Assembly (NCBI RefSeq): GCF_020042345.1
Contig: NZ_CP083387.1
Location: 496,001 to 560,000, forward strand
Length of the DNA: 64,000 nt
From: Arachidicoccus terrestris
GTDB lineage: Bacteria; Bacteroidota; Bacteroidia; Chitinophagales; Chitinophagaceae
Direction of reading: 5' to 3'
Each line of letters opens with the position of its first letter. The stretch's first letter is position 1. The position numbers were made by a program, and so were the translations under genes. The notes under the pieces are model-generated. The model saw nothing but the letters and a program-made list of their open reading frames with translations. It did no database searches and was not told where the DNA came from. Shown here piece by piece: positions 19,228 to 28,529 of the stretch.

Positions 19228-19911
19228 TTACGGGAGTTCAAACTTATAGCCGACTCCCTTAACTGTCGTTATACAATCCAGGTCCAGCTTCTGACGGATT
19301 TTGCGTATATGTACATCAATCGTCCGGTCCCCAACAATAACGTCTGTTCCCCATACTTTATGGAGAATCTCCGTTCTCAGAAAGACCCGACCCGGTTTGG
19401 AAGCCAGCAGATATAATAACGCAAATTCCTTCTTAGCCAGTAATTTGGATTGCCCCTCAATATAAACAATAAATTGGACAGGATCTATTTTTATATGGTT
19501 AATTTCCAGAACTTTATCATCTTCCACTTTCGGGCTACGTCTTAGCAATGCGTTTATCCTGCTAATCAGCAACTTAGGTTTAATCGGTTTTGTCACGTAA
19601 TCATCCGCTCCCCCTTCCAACCCTTCGATTTCATGCTGATCACCGCCTACAGCGGTCAGGAAAATGACCAGGGTGTCTTCAAAAGCAGGCTGGGCGCGCA
19701 GAATTTCCAGGACCTCAAGGCCGTCCTTACCCGGCATCATCCGGTCCAATACAATCAAATCCGGCTTTACCTGCCGGGCTAGTTCTAGCGCACGGTTGCC
19801 ATCCGGCGCCTCATACACATCGAATTTCTCCTTTTTTAAATGATAACCAATGATTTCCAGGATATCCGGCTCGTCGTCTACAATTAAAATCTTACGTCCA
19901 GTTGTTTCCAT
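19228..19911 (-). CDS. Response regulator, OmpR/PhoB family
   Basis: 227 residues. Receiver domain with the acidic pair in VDDEPD (11-16), phospho-acceptor Asp56 in DLIVLDRMMPGKDG, and the conserved Lys in YVTKPIKP. The C-terminal winged helix ends in RTIDVHIRKIRQKLDLDCITTVKGVGYKFELP, typical of OmpR-type DNA binding. It is the first gene of the regulator-kinase pair on the minus strand. Target genes are not evident; the tandem paralogue genes to its right start 445 bases away in the opposite direction. Confidence 0.95.
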   Translation of the reverse strand: METTGRKILIVDDEPDILEIIGYHLKKEKFDVYEAPDGNRALELARQVKPDLIVLDRMMPGKDGLEVLEILRAQPAFEDTLVIFLTAVGGDQHEIEGLEGGADDYVTKPIKPKLLISRINALLRRSPKVEDDKVLEINHIKIDPVQFIVYIEGQSKLLAKKEFALLYLLASKPGRVFLRTEILHKVWGTDVIVGDRTIDVHIRKIRQKLDLDCITTVKGVGYKFELP

Positions 19912-20356
19912 AATTGATAATTTAATAGCACAAAAATAATTTCAAATTCATAAACAGATCCGATTTAAAGATTATGTAATTGTTGCCAATAAGGAGCAAT
20001 ATACGGTAGGTTGCCCAGGGCTTCGCTCCGCTTTACAGTTTAATCACTTTGGCAGCCGTCTGCGAATTTTAATATAGCTGCTGAATGGATGCGCATTTGG
20101 TCGTATTTTTGCTGTTATCCGGAAAAATGTCTATAATTTGCAGGCATGTGCCACTGATTTGAACAACTGGGTCCATGCTACCGGCACAAAATGGCTTTAA
20201 ATACCTGAAAGCTAAACCTTTTTTAGGAATATGGGTCTGAAATAAGGAGATTTGAGGGTCTTAACTGAGACAGTACAGCCCTTAACCGGCATTATGGCAT
20301 TCGCTCCGGACTCGTTGTTTTATTATACGTTAAACCGATTATAGATTATATATTAG
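19912..20356. other. 445-base gene-free divergent region
   Basis: Separates the response regulator gene (minus) from the first tandem paralogue (plus) and must hold both promoters. The last 60 bases before 20357 are very AT-rich (TTATTATACG and ATTATAGATTATATATTAG). I see no RNA gene, repeat or convincing hairpin here. Confidence 0.5.
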
Positions 20357-22639
20357 ATGAAGCGATTATTTACATTCTCTACGTTATCCACCTTTGCAGC
20401 TGTTCTTATGGGGCTGGGTGGCATCCAAACAGTTCAGGCACAGGAGATTCCGTTTTCTAGACAGGGCTTCCATGCCCAGGTGGACAAAGCACAGCTTTCT
20501 GTCTGTGCAGCTGATGGTACAAAAGATGATACATTCACGCCTTACACCGATAATGATGAACTCAATGAAGTATCTACCAAGGCCATCACCAAACAAGTCG
20601 ATAAGGTTCAGATGGCCATCGAAAAGGCTGATCTGGATAATAATGGAAAGATCCGTTTCTTAAGAGGCCTCTATGAATTGCTCTATGCCTACAAAAACTC
20701 CTTTTTATCCAAGGATATTACCGGCGCACTGCTGGCCAATACCATTAAGGGCTATCAGGATGCCATGGAACTGGAAATCCAGCATAAAGATATCAGCCCG
20801 ATCTTAAAAGAAAATAAGGCGGAAGTAGCTTCTCTCCTAATGGCCAACTTCTCTTTTAAAGACAATCCGGGCAAACCCAATTTTCAATATATCTTACTGG
20901 ATAAAGAAATTGGGGCACACCCGGACAAAGCCTTGTATATCCTGAGCAAGAATAACGATTTCCCGGCTATCGACAGTGTGGTAAGCGTGGTAGCCAGAAA
21001 AAATGCGGATGCGGTCTATACCTATGCTGCTTCTTATACTGACCTGGGCGAACATATCCGCAAAAGCCAGGATCCTTTGGTGAATCTGATTGCCCGGATT
21101 GCCTCAGCAAGAGATCAGTCAGGCCGTTTTATCGGCCGCCAGCTAATGCCCTTTTTAGATGAGATCAGTGCTGGCAATATAGATATCGATGCGATCCAGG
21201 CTAAAATGGATGATCCGGTAGATTATTTTAAATTACTGGTGCAGACCGAGATCCATTATGCCGCCAGGGTAATGAAAAAAGATACACCGCTGGCCATGAA
21301 GCAGATCCAGGATAAGATCCACTCAGTCGGTGTTGAATATTTTATCAACAAAATCAACGGGCTGCATGAAAAACCCAATGCGGTTCGCTACGCCTGCCTG
21401 AAGCCTTTATCGGCACTGGACCTGTACTATCTGACCATTACAAGCGAGGACATCATTTACACATCAAGTTATGTCAATGGGAAAGACTACGGGGTTTATA
21501 ACCTGCTATGGCAAAAAGCCGGCAAAGGTTTTACCAGTGACAGCCTTTTGATGAAGGTTTACTTTGATAAGTATAAGAAATGGATCAAGATGGCCGCCAA
21601 CTATAATACACTGGACAATTTTTTATCCCGGATGGAACCAGCCAATGCCCAGCAGCTGATGCTGGCCTTTGTACGCGGCCTGGATAAAGGCGTGGGTAAA
21701 GACTCCTTGGAAGACGCTGTGGATGTGGCAGGAAGCTATGCCTCTATTGACGACCCCAAAATGAGTGAGCTGGTTTTACACGAAGTGCAAAATCAACTCA
21801 AGGAAGCCAAAAGAGAGGGCAATACCAAGAAATTCAATATCTACGATATTCTCAACACTCTTTTCCTGTCGATGAACCCCGACAACAAAATAGATCTGTC
21901 TGCCAGCCTGGGTATCGGACCGGTTTATTTCATGCCGATCAAAGCTTTAATGGACAGCAGCGGCAGAATTATTATACAGCAGTTTACCTATGGTGACGAG
22001 GATGGCAGGGCGAATTACGGCAACTTTATGAATGCGGTCAGTGGTGCTGGCTGGAAAACATCATCCAATAAATATTGGTCCAAAGTTGAGTCTACTTCTG
22101 GCACGCCTATTACCATTTATACCAATAAGCCCCTGGATGAACTGCAGGCATTGGACGATAAGGCACAACAAGCGCTTAACGATCATCTGGCCGAAAATGA
22201 CATTCATCCGACCATGGTACTGCACAGAGGGCATAGCTATTATCTGGAAAGCACGATTGATCAACTGGTTCCCTCTGCCAGAGTTGTCCTGCTAGGTAGC
22301 TGCGGTAGTTTTCAGTCCCTGAGCAAAGTTCTTGACAAGGCACCGGAAGCTCAGATCATCTCCTCTAAACAAACCGGTGTAGGTAACCTGAATCTGACAC
22401 TGATCATGGGAATGCTGAATACCCTCAAAAAAGGACAGGACCTGAACTGGGTCAAAATGTGGCATACCTTCACCGACAAATTAAGTGGTGACAGCCGTTT
22501 TGTCGACTACGTACCTCCATATGAAAACCTGGGAGCGGTCTTCTATATGGCTTACCGCAAATTGCAGGACAAAGAAAAAGAAAAGCAAGACAGCATTGAA
22601 GCAGACAAAGCTGCGATTTCAATGAATCAGCAGCCATAA
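20357..22639 (+). CDS. Secreted protein with caspase-like C-terminal region, paralogue 1
   Basis: 760 residues. Signal peptide 1-29 (cleavage after VQAQ). The first ~520 residues are mostly alpha-helical with no recognised domain. From about 535 the pattern changes to alternating strands and helices: strand IIIQQFTYGDEDG, a helix, strand TPITIYTN, a helix, strand TMVLHRGHSYY (His623/His626), a helix, strand RVVLLGSCGSF (Cys649), then QIISSKQTGVG. A strand ending in His and the next strand ending in Cys is the arrangement of clan CD peptidases (caspase, gingipain, clostripain, CHAT). That is inference from pattern only. The tail (735-760) is Lys/Glu-rich. A strong terminator separates it from its paralogue, about three quarters identical by eye. 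Confidence 0.8.
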   Translation: MKRLFTFSTLSTFAAVLMGLGGIQTVQAQEIPFSRQGFHAQVDKAQLSVCAADGTKDDTFTPYTDNDELNEVSTKAITKQVDKVQMAIEKADLDNNGKIRFLRGLYELLYAYKNSFLSKDITGALLANTIKGYQDAMELEIQHKDISPILKENKAEVASLLMANFSFKDNPGKPNFQYILLDKEIGAHPDKALYILSKNNDFPAIDSVVSVVARKNADAVYTYAASYTDLGEHIRKSQDPLVNLIARIASARDQSGRFIGRQLMPFLDEISAGNIDIDAIQAKMDDPVDYFKLLVQTEIHYAARVMKKDTPLAMKQIQDKIHSVGVEYFINKINGLHEKPNAVRYACLKPLSALDLYYLTITSEDIIYTSSYVNGKDYGVYNLLWQKAGKGFTSDSLLMKVYFDKYKKWIKMAANYNTLDNFLSRMEPANAQQLMLAFVRGLDKGVGKDSLEDAVDVAGSYASIDDPKMSELVLHEVQNQLKEAKREGNTKKFNIYDILNTLFLSMNPDNKIDLSASLGIGPVYFMPIKALMDSSGRIIIQQFTYGDEDGRANYGNFMNAVSGAGWKTSSNKYWSKVESTSGTPITIYTNKPLDELQALDDKAQQALNDHLAENDIHPTMVLHRGHSYYLESTIDQLVPSARVVLLGSCGSFQSLSKVLDKAPEAQIISSKQTGVGNLNLTLIMGMLNTLKKGQDLNWVKMWHTFTDKLSGDSRFVDYVPPYENLGAVFYMAYRKLQDKEKEKQDSIEADKAAISMNQQP

Positions 22640-22655
22640 TACGGCTTTCAAACGT

Positions 22656-22696
22656 AAAAAAAGTCCTCTGAAGATATGGTTCAGAGGACTTTTTTT
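22656..22696. terminator. Strong bidirectional terminator between the tandem paralogues
   Basis: Perfect 17-bp stem with A7 and T7 flanks (22656-22672 with 22680-22696; core AGTCCTCTGAA) and 7-base loop. It ends paralogue 1. It also shows that any start for paralogue 2 near 22695 would lie inside the hairpin. Confidence 0.88.
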
Positions 22697-22814
22697 GGGT
22701 TTCCCCATCATTCGATGTGCCATTTCAAAAAGCCTTACTATCTTTAGAAGGGTCTTATTAAGACCGGTAGCTTTCCGGACACAACAATTGACTAAACACG
22801 ATAGCACTAAAAGG

Positions 22815-25088
22815 ATGAAAGCAATAGCCCAATTATATACCAACGCATCCATTGCTGCCATCGCTCTTATACTTGCATGCAGGACAACAGCGATGGGGCA
22901 GAAAAACAGTTTTTCGCGAGAAAGGTTCCATATACAAGTAGACAGAGCCCAGGCATCTATATGTGCCGCCGATGGAACGAGTGATGGTAAGTTCACGCCC
23001 TATCCGAATAATGACAAACTCAACAAAGTATCTAACAAAGCGATCGGTAAACAAGTGGATAGAGTCCAAAAAGCGATCGAAAGAACAGACCTCAATAATA
23101 ATGAGAAGATCGGATTTTTAAGAGGTCTTTATGAGCTGCTTTACGCTTATAAAAATGCCTATCTGTCCAAAGATATTACGGGCGCACTCCTGGCCAACAC
23201 CATTAAGGGTTACCAGGACGCCATGGACCTGGAAATCCAACATAAAGATATCAGCCCTGTACTGATAGGCAACAAAGCAGAAGTGGCGGCCCTGTTAGCC
23301 GTCAACTTTGCATTCAGGAATAATCCGGGCAAACCCGGCTTTCAGTATATTCTGGTCAAAAAGGAAATTACTGCCCATCCGGAAAAAGCCCTTTATATCC
23401 TGAGTAAGAATAGTGATTTTCCGGCAACGGACAGTGTTGTAAGCATTGTGGCCCGTAAAGATGCAGGGGTGGTCTATGACTACGCATCCTCCACAACTAT
23501 GCTGGGAGAGCATATCCGCAAAAGCAAGGACCCGCTGGTAGCTCTGATTGCCCGTATTGCCACGACGAGAAGCCGTAGCGGTAAACATGTCGGGACGCTG
23601 ATCATGCCTTTTTTAGATGATATTATGGCAGGCAACGTGGATATTGATGCCGTCAAAGCATCGCTAAATGATCCAGTCAAGAATTTTAAATTACTGGTAC
23701 AAACCGAGATCCATTACGCGGCCATGATGATGAAAAAAGATACCCCACTGGCGCTCGGGCAAATGCAAAACAGACTTCATGCCGTTGGTGTTGAAAACTT
23801 CATCAATAAAATAAACGGATTACATGAAAAACCTAATTCCGTCCGCTATGCCTGTCTTAAACCCTTATCTGCCATTGATCTGTATTATCTGATCGTCAAT
23901 GGCGAGATCGAATTATATACATCCAGCTATGTCAATGGAAAAGACTACGGTATTTACAATCTGCTATGGCAAAAAGCCGGCAAAAAATTTACGAGCGATA
24001 GCCTCCTGATGAAGGTCTACTTTGATAAATATAAGAAATGGATCAAAATGGCGGCCAACTACAACACGTTGGATAATTTTCTATCCAGGATGGAACCTGT
24101 CAATGCACGGCAGTTAATGCGAGCCTTCGTCCGTGGTCTGGACAAAGGAACAGGCAAGGACTCTCTGGAGGACGCCGTCGACGTCGCAGGAAGTTACGCT
24201 TCGATCAAAGACCCTCAAATAAGCGAGCTGGTACTCCATGAAGTGCAAAGCCAGCTAAAAGCTGCCAGGAAAGAAGGCGACGTCAAAAAATTCAACATCT
24301 ACGATATTCTCAATACACTCTTTCTTTCTATGGATCCCGGCAATAAAATAAATTTATCGGAGCGGCTGGGCATCGGCCCTGTTTATTCTATGCCACTCCA
24401 GATGTTGCAAGATAGTGGCGGCCGAATCATTATACAGCAGTTTACATATGGAGACGAAGACGGCAGGGCCAACTATGCCAATTTTATGCATGCGGTCAGT
24501 GGCGCCGGCTGGAAATCTTCGGCGAATAAATACTGGTCTAAAGTGCAGTCCACTTCCGGCACACCCATTGTCATATACACCAATAAGCCATTAGATGGAA
24601 AAGAAGAACTGGATGATAAAGCGCAAAAAGCCCTGGACGCTTATCTCTCTGACAATCATATACACCCGACGATGGTGCTGCACAGGGGGCACAGCTACTA
24701 CCTCCCCTCAACAATCAAACAACTGGCGCCTACTGCCCGGGTTGTCTTACTGGGTAGCTGCGGCAGCTTTCAGTCACTGAGTGATGTGCTTAACATAGCT
24801 CCGCAGACGCAGATCATTTCCTCCAAACAAACCGGCGTAGGCGATCTTAATCTTACGCTGATCATGGGTATGCTGAACACGCTGAAAAAAGGGGATAACC
24901 TGAACTGGGTGAAGCTATGGCAAAAATTCACGAAAGCGCTAAGCAAAGACAGCCGCTTCATTGATTATGTACCTCCTTATGAAAATCTTGGCGCGGTTTT
25001 CTATATGGCCTACCGCAAATTGCAGGATAAAGAAAAAGAAAAGGAAGACGCTGTTGAAGCTGACAAGGCGGCGATTTCAATGAATTAG
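22815..25088 (+). CDS. Secreted protein with caspase-like C-terminal region, paralogue 2
   Basis: The frame is open from 22695, but I choose the ATG at 22815 (MKAIAQLYTN): it follows AAGG, gives a proper export signal, and the upstream 40 residues overlap the terminator. Length 757. The signal reads AIALILACRTTAMGQ, so it may be a lipoprotein (ILAC) or cleaved after MGQ. It aligns along its whole length with paralogue 1, including the His pair in MVLHRGHSYY, the Cys in VVLLGSCGSF and QIISSKQTGVG. Divergence is spread evenly with few gaps, so both copies appear to be under selection. It ends in the same Lys/Glu-rich tail. Function unknown; peptidase activity is a hypothesis. Confidence 0.8.
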   Translation: MKAIAQLYTNASIAAIALILACRTTAMGQKNSFSRERFHIQVDRAQASICAADGTSDGKFTPYPNNDKLNKVSNKAIGKQVDRVQKAIERTDLNNNEKIGFLRGLYELLYAYKNAYLSKDITGALLANTIKGYQDAMDLEIQHKDISPVLIGNKAEVAALLAVNFAFRNNPGKPGFQYILVKKEITAHPEKALYILSKNSDFPATDSVVSIVARKDAGVVYDYASSTTMLGEHIRKSKDPLVALIARIATTRSRSGKHVGTLIMPFLDDIMAGNVDIDAVKASLNDPVKNFKLLVQTEIHYAAMMMKKDTPLALGQMQNRLHAVGVENFINKINGLHEKPNSVRYACLKPLSAIDLYYLIVNGEIELYTSSYVNGKDYGIYNLLWQKAGKKFTSDSLLMKVYFDKYKKWIKMAANYNTLDNFLSRMEPVNARQLMRAFVRGLDKGTGKDSLEDAVDVAGSYASIKDPQISELVLHEVQSQLKAARKEGDVKKFNIYDILNTLFLSMDPGNKINLSERLGIGPVYSMPLQMLQDSGGRIIIQQFTYGDEDGRANYANFMHAVSGAGWKSSANKYWSKVQSTSGTPIVIYTNKPLDGKEELDDKAQKALDAYLSDNHIHPTMVLHRGHSYYLPSTIKQLAPTARVVLLGSCGSFQSLSDVLNIAPQTQIISSKQTGVGDLNLTLIMGMLNTLKKGDNLNWVKLWQKFTKALSKDSRFIDYVPPYENLGAVFYMAYRKLQDKEKEKEDAVEADKAAISMN

Positions 25089-25125
25089 CGGCAATAATAA
25101 TGTAAGCCTTCTCTCCGGGTAACAG

Positions 25126-25767
25126 TTACGCATCAAGCTTTCTAAAGCTGCAAAATAAAAATGCTTGTCTGGTATCAAAAGGAGTGACATGCATTTCCGT
25201 TATACACTTAATCTTTTTGAATCCGCTTTTTAATTCTTCAGTAAGGGTGGATTCGCTATACTGCTTTATCGGCAGACCGCTGCATTTATCCGGACCATCC
25301 ATAGAGAATGTACCGAGAACCATAAAGCCCTTTACACTTTGTCTGGCCGTTTTCAGATATTTAGACATGCCGGTTCTTGTTGTCAGAAAATGGAAGGTCG
25401 CCCGGTCATGCCAGAGATCAAACCGGCTTTCAGGATGAAAAGAATTAATATCACTGACAACCCATTTAACCCGGGTAGCCTTATCTCCCAGGCGGTCTTT
25501 TGCCCTTTTAAGCGCGTGTTCAGAAATGTCGAGAACCGTTATGTTTTCAAAGCCCTCATCCAACAGATAGTCGACCAACCGGCTGTCTCCTCCGCCCACA
25601 TCCAGAATACGGGCAGTCCTGGAAAGGTTAAACGAGTGTATAAAATCCAGGGACGTCTGCGGCACCGCTTGCGTCCAACTCAGCTGGTCCGGGCTTTTAT
25701 GGGCATAAATACCTTCCCAGTGATTTTTGTCTGACCTATGCGGCGGTTGTTCAAAATTTTCTGACAT
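25126..25767 (-). CDS. Class I SAM-dependent methyltransferase
   Basis: 213 residues. Motif I is ILDVGGGDSRLVDYLL, motif II has the acidic residue in ITVLDISEHAL, and WVVSDINSFHPESRFDLWHDRATFHFL covers motifs III-IV. This is the Methyltransf_11/25 type that acts on small molecules; the DxxHDRATFHF variant is seen in a group of thiopurine-methyltransferase-like bacterial enzymes. It starts next to, and divergent from, the amine oxidase gene, leaving about 70 bases for both promoters. Substrate unknown. Confidence 0.85.
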   Translation of the reverse strand: MSENFEQPPHRSDKNHWEGIYAHKSPDQLSWTQAVPQTSLDFIHSFNLSRTARILDVGGGDSRLVDYLLDEGFENITVLDISEHALKRAKDRLGDKATRVKWVVSDINSFHPESRFDLWHDRATFHFLTTRTGMSKYLKTARQSVKGFMVLGTFSMDGPDKCSGLPIKQYSESTLTEELKSGFKKIKCITEMHVTPFDTRQAFLFCSFRKLDA

Positions 25768-25822
25768 TGCAGGATGGTCTTTCCAGTAAAGGTAAATATT
25801 TTTTTCTCTTTTATAATCTGAT

Positions 25823-25830
25823 TACTTTTG
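25823..25830 (+). promoter_or_regulatory. Minus-7 box TACTTTTG before the amine oxidase gene
   Basis: Matches the Bacteroidota sigma-ABfr minus-7 consensus TAnnTTTG and ends 5 bases before the chosen ATG at 25836, implying an extremely short or absent leader. No clear minus-33 TTTG was found. Confidence 0.4.
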
Positions 25831-25835
25831 CGTTT

Positions 25836-26888
25836 ATGGCAAGGACAAAGACAATACTCATTATCGGTGGCGGCCTTAGTGGTCTGACGCTTGCTTATTT
25901 AGCAAAACAAAAAAACATTAAGGTAACCGTACTGGAAGCAGCAGGGCGTCCGGGCGGAAGAATTCACACCATTCTGGGCGAAAACAAGACACCTCTCGAA
26001 CTTGGCGCCACCTGGTTCTCGGATCAACACCGTTCACTGTTAAACTTGATAGATGAATTAGATCTCCGTAAATTTCCGCAGTACGACCAGGGTATTACAC
26101 TTTTCCAAACTAAATCATTTGAACCGGCTCAGCGGTTTCATATCCCTGAATCAACACAGCCCTCCTACCGGCTGGCCGGCGGTACCGGCGCCTTGATCCA
26201 GACGCTGGCAGCGAAACTTCCGCCAGGCAGCCTGCATCTCAATGCGGTTGTCAATCAGGTACAGGAAACAGATAATGGCATCCGGGCCATACTTAAGGAC
26301 GGAAGGTACTTTGAAGGTGATCAGGCTTTTATATGCCTGCCTCCGCAGGTAGCTGCAGCGCATCTCCGTTTTTCGCCTTCGCTCCCTGGGACCCTGCAAC
26401 AGATATTACCGGAAGTACAGACCTGGATGGCCGGAGCCGTCAAATTCACGGTAGAATATGACCGTCCGTTCTGGCGAACGAACGGGTATTCCGGGATGCT
26501 CTACAGTCACGCAGGCGTGATTACCGAAATGTATGACCATACTAATTTTGAGGAAGATAAATTTGGGTTCACCGGTTTTTTAAACGCCGGTGTGCAGCAT
26601 TATGAGGCCGCTACGAGAAGAGAATACGTACTCAGCCAATTGAGTCTGTTATTCGGAGAACCAGCAGCGCATCCAACCGGTTATTATGACAAAATATGGA
26701 ATGAACCGACACTGATGGCAGGGCAGCAAGTATTCAGGCGCGCACATTTTAACAATGGCCACCCTACTCTTCAGGAAGCTTACATGAATGGAAAATTATT
26801 ATTTGCCGGATCAGAGACCGCAAGTCTGCATCCCGGATATATGGAAGGGGCTGTTGCCGCCGCAATCCAGGCTGCCAGCCAACTTTAA
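25836..26888 (+). CDS. FAD-dependent amine oxidase / protoporphyrinogen-oxidase-like
   Basis: I start at the ATG at 25836 (MARTKTILIIGGGLSG); the frame runs back to 25767 but that stretch is promoter-like. 350 residues. The N-terminal dinucleotide-binding motif GGGLSGLTLAY with EAAGRPGGRIHT is the flavin amine oxidase signature, and the C-terminal FAGSETASLHPGYMEGAVAAAIQAA closes the FAD site. Members oxidise amines, phytoene-like compounds or porphyrinogens, so the substrate cannot be named. Cytoplasmic; no signal peptide. Confidence 0.85.
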   Translation: MARTKTILIIGGGLSGLTLAYLAKQKNIKVTVLEAAGRPGGRIHTILGENKTPLELGATWFSDQHRSLLNLIDELDLRKFPQYDQGITLFQTKSFEPAQRFHIPESTQPSYRLAGGTGALIQTLAAKLPPGSLHLNAVVNQVQETDNGIRAILKDGRYFEGDQAFICLPPQVAAAHLRFSPSLPGTLQQILPEVQTWMAGAVKFTVEYDRPFWRTNGYSGMLYSHAGVITEMYDHTNFEEDKFGFTGFLNAGVQHYEAATRREYVLSQLSLLFGEPAAHPTGYYDKIWNEPTLMAGQQVFRRAHFNNGHPTLQEAYMNGKLLFAGSETASLHPGYMEGAVAAAIQAASQL

Positions 26889-26935
26889 TCAGCGCCTTGT
26901 GTGAACTGACCGACAATAGTCATCAGCATCGGGCT

Positions 26936-27448
26936 CTAGCTGAGTGGTAACCGGGTTGCCAGCCAGCTGTCTTTAATGGGTATCAGCCATTTATTCGCCC
27001 AGTCTTTTTTACTGGAGACCAGGTTGTTAAAATAGAGCGTATCGCTGGTGAGAAAACCCTGTTGAACGGCATATGCCAGCTGACTCATCGGCAATACCTG
27101 GATCTCATCTTTAATGACAAAGGCGAGTAACTGACGATCAAAGAACTGCACGCCAAATTTCTTTTCCAGCCCCTTGACAAAACGAATGGAACTGTCCGTG
27201 CTACATCCGCTGACCGGTCCCTGATTTTCATCAGCCATGATCACCAGAAACTGACCAAAGAATAAATTAATATAAGAAGTATTCGCCCGGCCATGGGTAT
27301 TCCAGTCAGCAGAAAAAGCTTCAATATCACTCTCCAGTTCCAGCGCTTCAGACAGCGTCAGCCTTCGGCTGCTTTGATAAATCCAGACCCTTGACGCTTC
27401 ACCAAACGAGGCGGGTATATGTTCTAAATAATCTAAATCCATTATCAT
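26936..27448 (-). CDS. Conserved hypothetical protein coupled to the Fe-S gene
   Basis: 170 residues, no signal peptide or membrane segment. The N-terminus (YQSSRRLTLSEALELESDIEAFSADWNTHG) and DENQGPVSGCSTDSSIRFVKGLEKKFGVQFFDR are the memorable blocks; I recognise the pattern as a conserved Bacteroidota family of unknown function, sometimes loosely labelled ABC transporter ATPase although there is no Walker motif. Its ATG overlaps the stop of the upstream Fe-S gene in an ATGA junction at 27448, so the two are translationally coupled. Confidence 0.8.
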   Translation of the reverse strand: MIMDLDYLEHIPASFGEASRVWIYQSSRRLTLSEALELESDIEAFSADWNTHGRANTSYINLFFGQFLVIMADENQGPVSGCSTDSSIRFVKGLEKKFGVQFFDRQLLAFVIKDEIQVLPMSQLAYAVQQGFLTSDTLYFNNLVSSKKDWANKWLIPIKDSWLATRLPLS

Positions 27449-28227
27449 CAGTTTAATGATTCAGCAATCAGCTCTGCAATGTCTTTAACAATCACTTTAT
27501 CTTCCTGCTGTTTGCTTTTAATACCGTCCACCATCATGGTGTTACAGAATGGGCAGGCGGAAGCCACGATGCCGGCCTCTGTTTCCAGGGCCTGTTCAGC
27601 ACGCAAGGTATTAATGCGTTTGTCGCCTTTTTCTTCTTCCTTGAACATCTGGGCGCCGCCGGCACCGCAACACATGCCTTTGCTACGGCAGCTCTTCATT
27701 TCTACGAGTTCTGCATCCAGCGCCTCCAGCACTTTTCTCGGTGCCTCATAAATATCATTGGCCCGCCCCAGATAACAGCTGTCATGATACGTAATCTTTT
27801 TCCCTTTGAAAGTACCACCCTCTTTTAAAACAATGCGTCCTTCATCAAGTAACTGCTGCAAGAAAGTACTATGGTGTACGACCTCATAATTGCCGCCTAA
27901 GGCCGGATATTCATTTTTCAGGATATTAAAACAATGCGGACAGGTCGTCACAATTTTTTTCACCTGATAATTATTCAGGATCTGAATATTGCCATAGGCC
28001 ATCATCTGGAATAAAAATTCATTGCCCGCTCTTCTTGCCGGATCGCCGGTACAGCTTTCCTCTTTGCCCAGAACCGCATATTTTATACCGGTTTTATTTA
28101 AAATAGTCGCGAATGCCCTGGTAATACCTTGTGCCCGCTGATCGAAGCTGCCTGCACAGCCGACCCAGAAAAGAACCTCCGGTATCTCGCTGTTCATCAG
28201 CATTTCTGCCATTGTAGGAACCTGCAT
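27448..28227 (-). CDS. CCG-domain Fe-S oxidoreductase subunit (LldE/HdrB-like)
   Basis: 259 residues. Two cysteine-rich CCG domains: the first includes VGCAGSFDQRA, SCTGDPARR and TCPHCFNILKNEYP, the second HDSCYLGRAN, GMCCGAGG and ACPFCNTMM. These bind Fe-S clusters in subunits of heterodisulfide reductase, glycolate oxidase and lactate utilisation complexes. In Bacteroidota such stand-alone genes usually lie near an electron-transfer partner; here the only partner is the coupled 170-residue protein downstream. Cytoplasmic, electron donor unknown. Confidence 0.88.
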   Translation of the reverse strand: MQVPTMAEMLMNSEIPEVLFWVGCAGSFDQRAQGITRAFATILNKTGIKYAVLGKEESCTGDPARRAGNEFLFQMMAYGNIQILNNYQVKKIVTTCPHCFNILKNEYPALGGNYEVVHHSTFLQQLLDEGRIVLKEGGTFKGKKITYHDSCYLGRANDIYEAPRKVLEALDAELVEMKSCRSKGMCCGAGGAQMFKEEEKGDKRINTLRAEQALETEAGIVASACPFCNTMMVDGIKSKQQEDKVIVKDIAELIAESLN

Positions 28228-28529
28228 GCAGTAGATGTATTAATTTTTTTGTCAATGAGTGTTCTAACGCAAATGTACGTGTATTTTGTCAAAATTGTGG
28301 TGTCCTGGAGGGAAGCATCCTAAAAGAATTTTCCAATTTATTATCTAATTACTAAAGAAATACAGCGCCTAATTTGATATAGGTCGACAAAATCATAACG
28401 GTTTCGTTCAGGAACCGCATCAGGATCCAACTTTATTAGGACTACGTAAACTTAAAATAAAATATAAATTAATTATCGTTTTATTTTATTTAATTTCTTA
28501 TATTTGCTCCGTTACCCAAATAAAGTGCT
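28228..28529. other. 302-base AT-rich intergenic region
   Basis: Divergent promoter region between the Fe-S gene and the DUF2975 operon. The only recognisable signal is a TATATTTG minus-7 box at 28499-28506. No RNA gene or repeat seen. Confidence 0.5.
28499..28506 (+). promoter_or_regulatory. Minus-7 box TATATTTG of the DUF2975-HTH-ABC operon
   Basis: Exact match to the Bacteroidota minus-7 consensus TAnnTTTG, 23 bases upstream of the ATG at 28530. The minus-33 region is T-rich but lacks a clear TTTG. Confidence 0.5.

Noticed and set aside
20357-25088. Tandem paralogues as an assembly duplication
   Set aside because: The two copies differ at roughly a quarter of residues throughout and are separated by a unique terminator, so they are genuine old duplicates.
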